A stretch of 6,905 nt of DNA from Chthoniobacterales bacterium (GTDB lineage Bacteria > Verrucomicrobiota > Verrucomicrobiia > Chthoniobacterales > UBA10450): NCBI GenBank assembly GCA_025980625.1, contig JAICXG010000153.1, positions 1 through 6,905 on the forward strand, written 5' to 3'. Of the stretch, positions 1 through 6,317 are shown piece after piece. The translations under genes and the position numbers were made by a program. Position 1 is the stretch's first letter, and every line of letters begins with the position of its first letter. The notes beneath the pieces were generated by a model. That model was not told the DNA's origin. It did no database searches and saw only the letters and a program-made list of their open reading frames with translations.

Positions 1-902
1 GCGATGAGAAGAGTGAAGACCGCGGTCAACAACATGAAGACCAACGCCTGCACCACGCCCACCAAAAGTTCCATAAAGTAAAACGGGATCGGGATCAGCC
101 AGGAGAGCGAAGGCACCAGGTGCGCCATTGCGTCGAGCATGTTCTCCCCGGCGTAGACGTTCCCATAAAGCCGGAAGCTCAGGGAAATTGGGCGGAAGAG
201 AATCGAGACCACCTCGAGCCAGCCGACCATGAAAAAGACGATGATCATCAGGATCTTGAGAAAACCCCTCGAATGACCTTTCGGTCCGAAAATATGCATG
301 ACAAAGCCGCCGAAGCCGACTTCCTGCACCGCCCACACGAGCCAGAGCGCGAAGAAGACCGCTGCCATTGCAAAGGTCAGGTTCAGGTCCGCGTTCGCTC
401 CGCGGAGCAGCGGACGATCAACGTGAAAGAGTCCCGTGATCGGATTGTGATGTCCCCAGCCGATCGTACCGACGCCAGGAATGAGGCCGAACCAGTTCAG
501 AAAAAGAATAAAGATAAAGATAGTAGCAAAAAACCAGAAGGTCTTGCGCACCAGGTGCGGGCCGATCACGCTCTCGAGAAAGTTGTAGAGACCTTCCACC
601 ATCCATTCCCAAAAATTCTGCGCCCCGCTCGGCACCGGCTTGATATTGCGGGTCGCAACCTGGGCGAAAATGATAATCCCGAACGCTACGATCCAGGTCA
701 CGATCATTGAGTTGGTGACGGTGAATTTTCCGATCGTGAAAAGCGACGCTGGTTTCAGCGAAACGCCTTGCTCCTTTTCCGCCACCGCGCCGGCAGTTGG
801 AGCGGCTTGCGCGGCTTGAGCGCGCGGCACGAAGCCGCCGAAAATCAGGACGGCGGCGATGCTCAGGAGCAGCGGCAGGAAACGAAAATAGCGCGGAATC
901 AT
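1..902 (-). CDS. atpB: F1Fo ATP synthase subunit a (partial, C-terminal end off the left edge)
   Basis: This is the membrane subunit that forms the proton half-channels next to the c-ring of ATP synthase. About 300 residues are visible. The essential arginine is R244 in the motif ISLSFRLYGNVYAGE. E253 and E278 sit at the places of E. coli E219 and H245, and Q285 matches E. coli Q252 in GVVQALVFMLLTAVF. Hydrophobic segments lie at about 65-82, 121-141, 174-195, 213-234 and 262-300. The ATG at 902 is chosen because an in-frame TAA lies three codons upstream. Residues 1 to about 30 look like a signal peptide (hydrophobic run, then AQA), followed by an Ala-rich stretch, longer at this end than E. 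coli subunit a. No Shine-Dalgarno sequence is visible. By family length only a few residues are missing; atpE would be expected next, outside the window. No atpI-like gene precedes it. The family call is very secure. Confidence 0.96.
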   Translation of the reverse strand, partial: MIPRYFRFLPLLLSIAAVLIFGGFVPRAQAAQAAPTAGAVAEKEQGVSLKPASLFTIGKFTVTNSMIVTWIVAFGIIIFAQVATRNIKPVPSGAQNFWEWMVEGLYNFLESVIGPHLVRKTFWFFATIFIFILFLNWFGLIPGVGTIGWGHHNPITGLFHVDRPLLRGANADLNLTFAMAAVFFALWLVWAVQEVGFGGFVMHIFGPKGHSRGFLKILMIIVFFMVGWLEVVSILFRPISLSFRLYGNVYAGENMLDAMAHLVPSLSWLIPIPFYFMELLVGVVQALVFMLLTAVFTLLI

Positions 903-1092
903 TGTGGGTTAAGGAAAGCGGCGCTGCCGGTTGCCGGTGAAGCGCGACACGCCCGAAACTGGCGCGCGCCTCGCGGCCGCTTACGTCGCGCATACAGAAG
1001 AGCATGTTGTCATTGCTGACAAGCGACTTTGGCGAGTTTTTTCCGGAGCAATTTTTTCGCGCAAAGCCAGGACAATCGCGCGGCCCAAACCG
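903..1092 (-). promoter_or_regulatory. Leader region upstream of atpB
   Basis: This 190-base gap is the longest in the window and separates the glycosyltransferase stop from the atpB start. I find no credible small gene in it on the minus strand: the ATG-initiated frame crossing it simply continues out of frame into atpB. It would be the natural place for the ATP synthase operon promoter, but I see no convincing -35/-10 pair. It does contain a perfect short inverted repeat at 1007-1022. Confidence 0.4.
1007..1022. repeat. Perfect 6-bp inverted repeat upstream of atpB
   Basis: TTGTCA and TGACAA are separated by four bases (TTGC), giving a 16-base dyad about 105 bases upstream of the atpB start. 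It could be a small operator or a short hairpin. There is no T-tract after it on either strand, so it is not a typical intrinsic terminator. A dyad this short can arise by chance. Confidence 0.35.
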
Positions 1093-2325
1093 CTATTTTG
1101 CGGGCACGCCTTCCTGCTGAAATGGCGCCGGCGCAACTAATGGAACCGCTGTTCTTTCCCGCAGGTCGGCTTGCTTCGCCAAGGCTGCGGCTTCGCGGTA
1201 ATGCGCCTCCAGCGCGGCGGTGTGGTGCCCCTGCTCGAAATGCAACGCAACCGATTCGCTCGCGAGGATTCCCATCTCGCTGAACGAATGAGGCGTACGC
1301 GTGATCTTCTGCATCTCGGCAGCGAGCGCTTCATGATCGCGTTCCTCAACAAGAATACCGCAGCGCCCCTCCTCGACCGCCTCGGGAATTCCGCCGTGGC
1401 GCGTCGCCAGCACGGGCATTCCCGTCGCCATCGCTTCAAGAATGGAATTGGGAATGCCTTCCTGGTTTTCGTCGGCCGGCATTTCGCTCGGGTGTAGAAA
1501 AATGTGGCAGCGGTGATAGAGCTCGAGCAGCTCCGGCTGGGAGAGAAACCCGGTGAAGTGTACGAACGGACGGACGCCCAGCTCGGTGGCGAGGGCTTCA
1601 AGCGCCGGTTGCAGCGGCCCTTTTCCCGCAATGAGGAGCTGCGAGCGCGGATTATTGCGATGGAAAATGGCGAAAGCGCGCAGGCAGGTCATGAGCCCCT
1701 TTTTCGGAATGAGTCGACAAGCCTGTAGGAATTTCCACTGCCCATCCGGCGGACCGACGCGGCGTAAAACTGGGAACTGAGCGAGTGGAATGCCGGTGCG
1801 GTTGATCCGGATTTTCTCCGGCGGGCAGCCCAGCCTAACGAGCCGGCGCTCGAGCGAGCGGGAGCGTGCCAGAACCAGCGGGACTGAGTCAAAAACCTTG
1901 CGCAACTTCGCCGCGTAATCCGGGCTCTCGGCTTTTAGCATCACGTCGGCGCCATGGAAGGAAACGATGCACGGCTTGTTCCAACACCGAATGAACGGCA
2001 GCAGATGCACGCCGGTGTGGCCAAAATAAATGTGCATGAGATCGGCGCCCCGCCGTTGGAGCAGATCAGCGAGTAACTGGTACTCGCCTCGATAAACGAT
2101 TGGCGGCTGGCGCTCGACAAATTTCAGCCATCCATGCCGCAGCGGATTACGCCGCGGCGGCGGGATCAGTTCGATATCATCAAAGGGGAAGCGGTCGGTG
2201 TTCTGCTTCTTCTTCGTCATGACGAAGGTTTGCACCTCCCGCAGGGCCGTGACCTGGCGGTAGATGTGGAGCATCTCGGATTTGAGGAAAGTTGTGCAGT
2301 AACTCGCGACGACCAGCTTCGACAT
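1093..2325 (-). CDS. GT4-family glycosyltransferase (GT-B fold)
   Basis: This 410-residue protein is a retaining GT-B sugar transferase that moves a sugar from a nucleotide donor to a glycan or lipid-linked acceptor in the cytoplasm. The N-terminal acceptor domain covers about 1-190, with HIYFGHTGV at 98-106 and SFHGADV at 122-128 (H124 in the usual active-site position). The C-terminal donor domain begins near 195, with R204 and K209 in the phosphate-contact stretch CRLIPKKG. The GT4 EX7E signature is E289 and E297, followed by the loop GMPVLATRHGGIPEAV. The 410-residue length is normal. The N-terminus, with TTFLKSEMLHIYRQ soon after the ATG, resembles WcaL/AmsK-like exopolysaccharide transferases, which favours this start. 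A purine run AAGGGGG lies 13 bases before the ATG, rather far for a ribosome binding site. It lies 80 bases after obg on the same strand. Donor and acceptor cannot be read from sequence. Confidence 0.9.
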   Translation of the reverse strand: MSKLVVASYCTTFLKSEMLHIYRQVTALREVQTFVMTKKKQNTDRFPFDDIELIPPPRRNPLRHGWLKFVERQPPIVYRGEYQLLADLLQRRGADLMHIYFGHTGVHLLPFIRCWNKPCIVSFHGADVMLKAESPDYAAKLRKVFDSVPLVLARSRSLERRLVRLGCPPEKIRINRTGIPLAQFPVLRRVGPPDGQWKFLQACRLIPKKGLMTCLRAFAIFHRNNPRSQLLIAGKGPLQPALEALATELGVRPFVHFTGFLSQPELLELYHRCHIFLHPSEMPADENQEGIPNSILEAMATGMPVLATRHGGIPEAVEEGRCGILVEERDHEALAAEMQKITRTPHSFSEMGILASESVALHFEQGHHTAALEAHYREAAALAKQADLRERTAVPLVAPAPFQQEGVPAK

Positions 2326-2405
2326 AAATTATGGGGAACCCCCTTTGGCTAGCATTTGATTGGCGGCAAAAAGTTGTGAACTACTAGCGCATGCCATGGG
2401 CTTGT

Positions 2406-3485
2406 CTAACCAGAATCGCCTTCGCTGCCAGCGTCAGCCTTGCGACAGGAACATTCCCTAAGCGCAAAGTCATCGTCCTGTAACCAACGATCGAGCGAGC
2501 GTTTCAATTCCTCGATTCCCGCGCCGCTTTTCGCCGAAATCGCGGCCGCCTCGCGCTCCGGATAGCGGCCCCGGAATGCAGCGAGATGTTCCGCCGCTCC
2601 GGGCAGGTCCATTTTGTTTGCGGCCACCCGCCACTTTCGGCGCGAGAGCCGCGGATCGTACAGATCAATCTCGCGCCGCAAATGCTGCAGGTCTTCAATC
2701 GGGTTGCGCCTTTCGCTCCCCGCCATGTCGAGAACAAAAAGCAGCAGCCGACAGCGTGTGATGTGGCGAAGAAAGGCGTGACCGAGCCCAAGATTTCGAT
2801 GCGCCCCTTCAACCAACCCGGGAATGTCGGCTACCGTCGCGCGCCGATAATCATCGAACTCGACCACCCCGATCATGGGATGAAGCGTGGTGAACGGATA
2901 AGCCGCCACCTTCGGGTGCGCGGCCGAGATCCGGCGCAGGAGCGTCGACTTGCCGGCATTCGGATAACCCACCAGCGCCACCTCCGCGATCGTGCGTAAC
3001 TCGAAGAGGAAAGTGCCTTCCTCGCCTTCCTCCCCTTCCGTGTACTCACGCGGAGCGCGGTTGCGCGAACTTTTGAAATGGACATTGCCCTTACCACCTT
3101 TGCCGCCTTCACAGAGCACGAATTCTTCGTTAGGCCGATCCAGATCGGCGAGCGCTTCTTCATACTCTTTGGCCCCGCCCATTTGCTCGTTGACACGCCA
3201 CACGACCGTCCCCACCGGCACTTTCACGATTGTATCCGGCGCCCCGCGACCGTGCATCTGTTTGCCCTGACCATGCCCGCCGGTCTTCGCCTTAATCAGC
3301 GGTTCGTAAAATAAGGCGGCGAGATTATCCATGTGCTCGTCCGCACGAAGAATGATGTCGCCGCCCTTGCCGCCGTCGCCACCGTCCGGGCCGCCCTTGG
3401 GAACGAATTTTTCGCGTCGAAAACTGACGCAGCCGCGGCCGCCGTTGCCCGCCTTTGCCTGCACCTTGATCCGGTCGACGAACAT
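2406..3485 (-). CDS. obg: Obg family GTPase (ribosome assembly, CgtA/ObgE)
   Basis: Obg is a slow GTPase that binds the 50S subunit, and is linked to late ribosome assembly and the stringent response. The 359-residue protein has the glycine-rich Obg fold at about 1-158 (RREKFVPKGGPDGGDGGKGG at 23-42). The G domain follows: P-loop GYPNAGKST at 173-181, switch I YPFTTLHP at 196-203, DIPGL at 220-224, NKMD at 290-293 and SAKSG at 317-321. An acidic TEGEEGEEG stretch (149-157) joins the two domains. After about 340 there is only a short charged tail, so the C-terminal OCT domain of some Obg proteins is absent, as in many Gram-negative forms. The start is fixed by the conserved MFVDRIKVQAKAGNGG N-terminus. 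The usual rplU-rpmA partners are not upstream; the neighbours are two glycosyltransferases. No strong Shine-Dalgarno sequence is present, only TTAGGC just before the ATG. Confidence 0.97.
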   Translation of the reverse strand: MFVDRIKVQAKAGNGGRGCVSFRREKFVPKGGPDGGDGGKGGDIILRADEHMDNLAALFYEPLIKAKTGGHGQGKQMHGRGAPDTIVKVPVGTVVWRVNEQMGGAKEYEEALADLDRPNEEFVLCEGGKGGKGNVHFKSSRNRAPREYTEGEEGEEGTFLFELRTIAEVALVGYPNAGKSTLLRRISAAHPKVAAYPFTTLHPMIGVVEFDDYRRATVADIPGLVEGAHRNLGLGHAFLRHITRCRLLLFVLDMAGSERRNPIEDLQHLRREIDLYDPRLSRRKWRVAANKMDLPGAAEHLAAFRGRYPEREAAAISAKSGAGIEELKRSLDRWLQDDDFALRECSCRKADAGSEGDSG

Positions 3486-3547
3486 TGCCTAACCATACAC
3501 CTTTGATGTCCCCACACACCTCAGTTGCGCGTGGAGCCGAGGGCCAA

Positions 3548-3561
3548 ATCGAGGCTTCGAT
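3548..3561 (-). other. Small hairpin between the glycogen synthase and obg genes
   Basis: ATCGA and TCGAT form a perfect 5-bp stem around a 4-base loop. On the minus strand a flanking GCC/GGC could extend it to eight pairs with a two-base bulge. It lies in the 127-base gap after the synthase stop codon. The run after the stem is TTGGCCC, so there is no U-tract for a normal intrinsic terminator. It may be an attenuating or processing hairpin, or chance. Confidence 0.25.
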
Positions 3562-3612
3562 GGCGTTGCCGTTAAGCTCTCGCCGCGCCGCGTCGCTCGA
3601 CTCTGCTCAGGC

Positions 3613-4815
3613 TTACCTAACGAGCGCTTCATACAACCGCGCCGTCTCTTTCGCGATCGCTCTCCAGCCGAAATTCTCTTCCGCCCGCTTTCTCCCGGCC
3701 CGACCAAACTTCTTTTGCAGCTCCGGATTCGCCATCAGCTCGTTGATCTTGGCCGCGAGATCGCGCTCAAATTTTTCCGGATTGATCGGCTCAAACGGGC
3801 TCTCCTTCATCTGCTCGACCGGCACGAGAAAACCGGTCTCGCCATCGACCACCACTTCCTTAATCCCACCGACCGCGCTCGCCACCACCGCTGTCTCGCA
3901 CGCCATCGCCTCGAGATTGATAATCCCAAACGGTTCGTAAATCGATGGACAACAAAAGACCGCCGCGTGTGAGTAGAGTTGCCGCACCGCCTCCCGGTCG
4001 ACCATCTCCTCGATCCAGATCACGCCGCTCCGCTCCTTCTGCGCTGCGCGTACCGCCGCTTTCATTTCCGCCGCGATCTCCGGTGTGTCCGGCGCACCCG
4101 CGCAGAGCACGATCTGAAAACCCGGATCCATAAATGGAATCGCCCGCGCCAGGTGCACGATGCCCTTCTGTCGGGTGATCCGCCCGACGAAAAGCAGATA
4201 CGGCCGCGCCGGATCGATCCCAAAACGAAGCAGCGCGTCGCTGCGTTCGGTCGGCCGATACTCCTCCAGATCGATCCCGTTATAAATAACGTGCAAACGC
4301 TCAGGCCTGACCTCGAAGAGGCGCTCCACGTCTGCTTTGGTCCCGTGGGAAACCGCGATCACCGCGTCGGCCATTTCCAGCGCGGTCTTCTCCACCCACA
4401 AAGAAAAGTCGTAACCGCCACCGAGTTGTTCGCGCTTCCACGGACGCAACGGCTCGAGCGAATGGGTCGTGATGACGAGCGGCAGCCCATAATTTAACTT
4501 CGCCAGAATGCCGCCGAAATGACTGTACCATGTATGGCAATGGACCACGTCGGCCTCAATCGCGATGGTATTGAAATCAAGACAACGCTGGACTGCGCCA
4601 AAAACCGAGCGCAACCGTTTCGGACAGGTGTAAGCGCCGGCATCCAGCTCAAACCCACGCACGGCGGGATTCGTGCCTAACGAGCGTTGATCGCCGAAGC
4701 AGCGCACCTCCACCTCGATCGATTTCGCGAGTTCGCGCGAGAGATAATCGACATGCACACCCGCCCCGCCGTAGATGTAGGGCGGGTATTCGTTAGTCAA
4801 AAAGAGCGCTTTCAT
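3613..4815 (-). CDS. glgA: Corynebacterial-type glycogen synthase / alpha-maltose-1-phosphate synthase (GT4)
   Basis: This 400-residue GT-B enzyme most likely transfers glucose from ADP-glucose, either to a glucan end (glycogen synthase) or to glucose-1-phosphate giving maltose-1-phosphate (GlgM) for the GlgE route. The N-terminal motif EYPPYIYGGAGVHV (9-22), VRCFGDQR (37-44), and H118 followed by SLEPLRPWKREQLGGGY (119-135) are hallmarks of the Corynebacterium/Mycobacterium glgA family, distinct from the E. coli GlgA (GT5) type. The donor site has R212 and K217 in GRITRQKG, and the EX7E pair E294 and E302 in EPFGIINLE. Length is normal for the family. The start is supported by the conserved MKALFLTNEYPP opening; no Shine-Dalgarno is seen. 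It diverges from the sugar kinase across 67 bases. No GlgE, maltokinase or branching enzyme is in the window, so the choice between glgA and glgM stays open. Confidence 0.9.
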   Translation of the reverse strand: MKALFLTNEYPPYIYGGAGVHVDYLSRELAKSIEVEVRCFGDQRSLGTNPAVRGFELDAGAYTCPKRLRSVFGAVQRCLDFNTIAIEADVVHCHTWYSHFGGILAKLNYGLPLVITTHSLEPLRPWKREQLGGGYDFSLWVEKTALEMADAVIAVSHGTKADVERLFEVRPERLHVIYNGIDLEEYRPTERSDALLRFGIDPARPYLLFVGRITRQKGIVHLARAIPFMDPGFQIVLCAGAPDTPEIAAEMKAAVRAAQKERSGVIWIEEMVDREAVRQLYSHAAVFCCPSIYEPFGIINLEAMACETAVVASAVGGIKEVVVDGETGFLVPVEQMKESPFEPINPEKFERDLAAKINELMANPELQKKFGRAGRKRAEENFGWRAIAKETARLYEALVR

Positions 4816-4882
4816 CGCGGAATGAGCAGGCCTGCCCTCGATTTAAACCTTAAAAGCTAAAGCTAAAACTTTAACCTTCCGC
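4816..4882. promoter_or_regulatory. Divergent AT-rich control region between the glycogen synthase and FGGY kinase genes
   Basis: This 67-base spacer separates two start codons and must hold at least the 5' parts of both control regions. Its right half is strikingly AT-rich for the window. AACCTT occurs twice in direct orientation (4846-4851 and 4873-4878), bracketing two tandem copies of GCTAAA (4856-4867). A TTTAAA at 4842-4847 and a TAAAAC at 4864-4869 are spaced 16 bases apart and could form a weak plus-strand promoter, which would leave a very short leader for the kinase. No assignment is firm. Confidence 0.4.
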
Positions 4883-6313
4883 ATGCCTTCTTCTTCGCGC
4901 CCGACTTCTCCGCTGGTTTTAGCGATCGACATCGGGACTTCTTCGGTTCGTACGGCGCTCTTTGATCGAGAAGCGCGAATCATCCGCTCCTCCAAAGCGA
5001 GCCAGACTTATCGCGTTCGTCACTCCCTCGACCACGCCGCCGAGCTCGACCCAGCGGTCCTGCTTCGTGCGGCAAAAAAATGTCTGCATCAGACGCGCTC
5101 GCGCCTAACGAGAAGCCACCCGACGGTCGTGGCCGGTTGCGGCTTCTGGCATAGCCTGCTCGGCGTCGATCGCGCGGGAGATCCCCTCACCCCGATCTAC
5201 ACCTGGGCGGACGCGCGCTCCGCGCCGGACGCCGCCCGGCTGCGCGAGCAGTTCGACGAGCAGACCATCCAGCAACGCACCGGCTGTTTGCTGCGGGCCT
5301 CCTTTTGGCCGGCGAAGCTCGCCTGGCTCCGGCGCACCGAACCGCAACTGGTGCGCCGCGTCGCGCGCTGGCTTTCCCCCGCAGAGTGGCTTTTCGAAAA
5401 AGTTTTTGGCGCGCGCGGCTGCAGCCATTCGATGGCAAGCGGGACTGGTCTTTACGACACCGGCCGGCGTAGCTGGGACGACGAGTTGCTCGCGCACGCG
5501 GGCCTAACGACATCCCAAGTTGGAAGCCTGGGCGATAAACTTGAGTCAGACGGAACAATCTTCCTCCCCGCGATCGGCGATGGCGCGGCCGGCAATATCG
5601 GCTCGGGCGCAACCCGACCCGGGCTCGTCGCGATCAACATCGGAACAAGCGCCGCGGTGCGGACAATCCCGCCTAACGACGCCCCCCTGCCCCTCGGACT
5701 TTTTCGCTTCCTCATCGACGAGCAGCGTACATTGCTGGGCGGCGCGATCAGCAATGCCGGCAACCTTCACGCCTGGTGTTTGCGCGAACTGCGTCTGCCC
5801 GACAACAGCCGCACGATCGAGAAACTGCTCCGTTCGGCCGACCGCAGCGGCGCTGGCCTGACGATTCTTCCCTTCTGGGTGGAAGAGCGCGCCCCAACCT
5901 GGCCGGAAAATATCGCCGGCGCCATTGTTGGGATCACGCAAGCGACGACCGCGGCAGATCTCTTCTGGGCGATAATTGCGGCAAGCTGTCATCGCCTCGC
6001 CGAGATTCTCGCGCTGCTTGAAACAGCTGCCGGTCGAGCGAAGAAGATCATCGTTTCCGGTGGCATCCTGCAGTCTCCGGCGTCGCTCCAGATCCTGGCC
6101 GATTCGTTAGGCCGGGAATTGTATGTTTGCACCGAGCAGGAAGCGTCTCTGCGCGGCGCCGCCATTCACGCTGTCGAGCAAATCGGCGGAAAGGTCGACC
6201 CGCCAAAAACTGGCCGCCGCATCCGGCCCGACCGGCGCCGGGCTCGCGCGGCAGGCGAGCGACGCAGAAAAGAGCGAGCGCTCGAGGATCTGTTACTCGG
6301 TTTTGGCCAATGA
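4883..6313 (+). CDS. FGGY-family carbohydrate kinase, gluconokinase-like
   Basis: This 476-residue cytoplasmic kinase would transfer the ATP gamma-phosphate to a free sugar or sugar acid. Domain I opens with the phosphate-1 motif AIDIGTSS (14-21). FWHSLLGVD...PLTPIYTWADARS (88-113) is the sugar-facing region that most resembles gluconokinases. D233 in IGDGAAGNIGSG is the expected catalytic base. Domain II has the phosphate-2 motif INIGTSAAVR (251-260) and the adenosine motif IVSGGILQSP (390-399), then ASLRGAAIHA (421-430). All core elements are present and the length is normal. The C-terminal tail is unusually basic (11 Arg at 445-465) but ends in ALEDLL, like the family's usual helix. The ATG gives about 10 residues before the first strand; no Shine-Dalgarno is visible. 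It is divergent from the glycogen synthase and convergent with the SirB1-like gene. A xylulose, glycerol or other FGGY substrate cannot be excluded. Confidence 0.9.
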   Translation: MPSSSRPTSPLVLAIDIGTSSVRTALFDREARIIRSSKASQTYRVRHSLDHAAELDPAVLLRAAKKCLHQTRSRLTRSHPTVVAGCGFWHSLLGVDRAGDPLTPIYTWADARSAPDAARLREQFDEQTIQQRTGCLLRASFWPAKLAWLRRTEPQLVRRVARWLSPAEWLFEKVFGARGCSHSMASGTGLYDTGRRSWDDELLAHAGLTTSQVGSLGDKLESDGTIFLPAIGDGAAGNIGSGATRPGLVAINIGTSAAVRTIPPNDAPLPLGLFRFLIDEQRTLLGGAISNAGNLHAWCLRELRLPDNSRTIEKLLRSADRSGAGLTILPFWVEERAPTWPENIAGAIVGITQATTAADLFWAIIAASCHRLAEILALLETAAGRAKKIIVSGGILQSPASLQILADSLGRELYVCTEQEASLRGAAIHAVEQIGGKVDPPKTGRRIRPDRRRARAAGERRRKERALEDLLLGFGQ

Positions 6314-6317
6314 CAAC

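Larger units (their letters stand above)
1833..6112. repeat. Dispersed short motif GCCTAACGA (seven exact copies)
   Basis: The 9-mer occurs on the plus strand at 1833, 4675, 5103, 5502 and 5671, and as its complement TCGTTAGGC at 3127 and 6104. An eighth copy of the 8-base core CCTAACGA is at 3616-3623, at the last codons of the glycogen synthase. The related GCCTAACCA at 3487 sits just before the obg start codon. Copies fall in the glycosyltransferase, obg, the glycogen synthase and the kinase (four copies), with none in the atpB part. By hand, about 0.05 copies of the 9-mer would be expected on both strands at this length and base composition. Confidence 0.75.

Noticed and set aside
120..710. 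Plus-strand open frame of 196 residues opposite atpB
   Set aside because: It is highly charged with no recognisable domain and lies antisense to a clear subunit a gene, so it is a shadow frame.
418..1005. Minus-strand 195-residue frame starting upstream of atpB
   Set aside because: It runs out of frame through the signal-peptide and membrane region of atpB and has an Arg-rich composition with no family resemblance.
2348..2388. GCTAG...CTAGC inverted repeat between obg and the glycosyltransferase as a terminator
   Set aside because: The arms are only five bases with a 31-base loop and no T-tract follows, so there is no support for a terminator.
3653..3660. GCGATCGC, the HIP1 octamer of cyanobacteria
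   Set aside because: I found only one clear copy, as expected by chance in GC-rich DNA with many CGATCG words.
1833..6112. Integron attC sites, because GCCTAAC and GTTAGGC match the attC core sequences
   Set aside because: attC needs a GCCTAAC-type and a GTTAGGC-type core facing each other within roughly 60-140 bases and lying between cassettes. Here the copies are single, mostly in the same orientation, at least 169 bases apart and inside conserved genes, with no integrase.
6180..6313. A frameshift near the kinase C-terminus, suggested by the Arg-rich tail
   Set aside because: The kinase frame keeps RPD...ALEDLL, which fits the family's last helix; the other two frames give nothing closer, so the gene is taken as intact.
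3613..6313. A complete GlgE (maltose-1-phosphate) pathway with the kinase acting as maltokinase
   Set aside because: Maltokinase (Pep2/Mak) is not an FGGY protein, and neither GlgE nor trehalose synthase is in the window, so pairing these two genes in that pathway is not supported.
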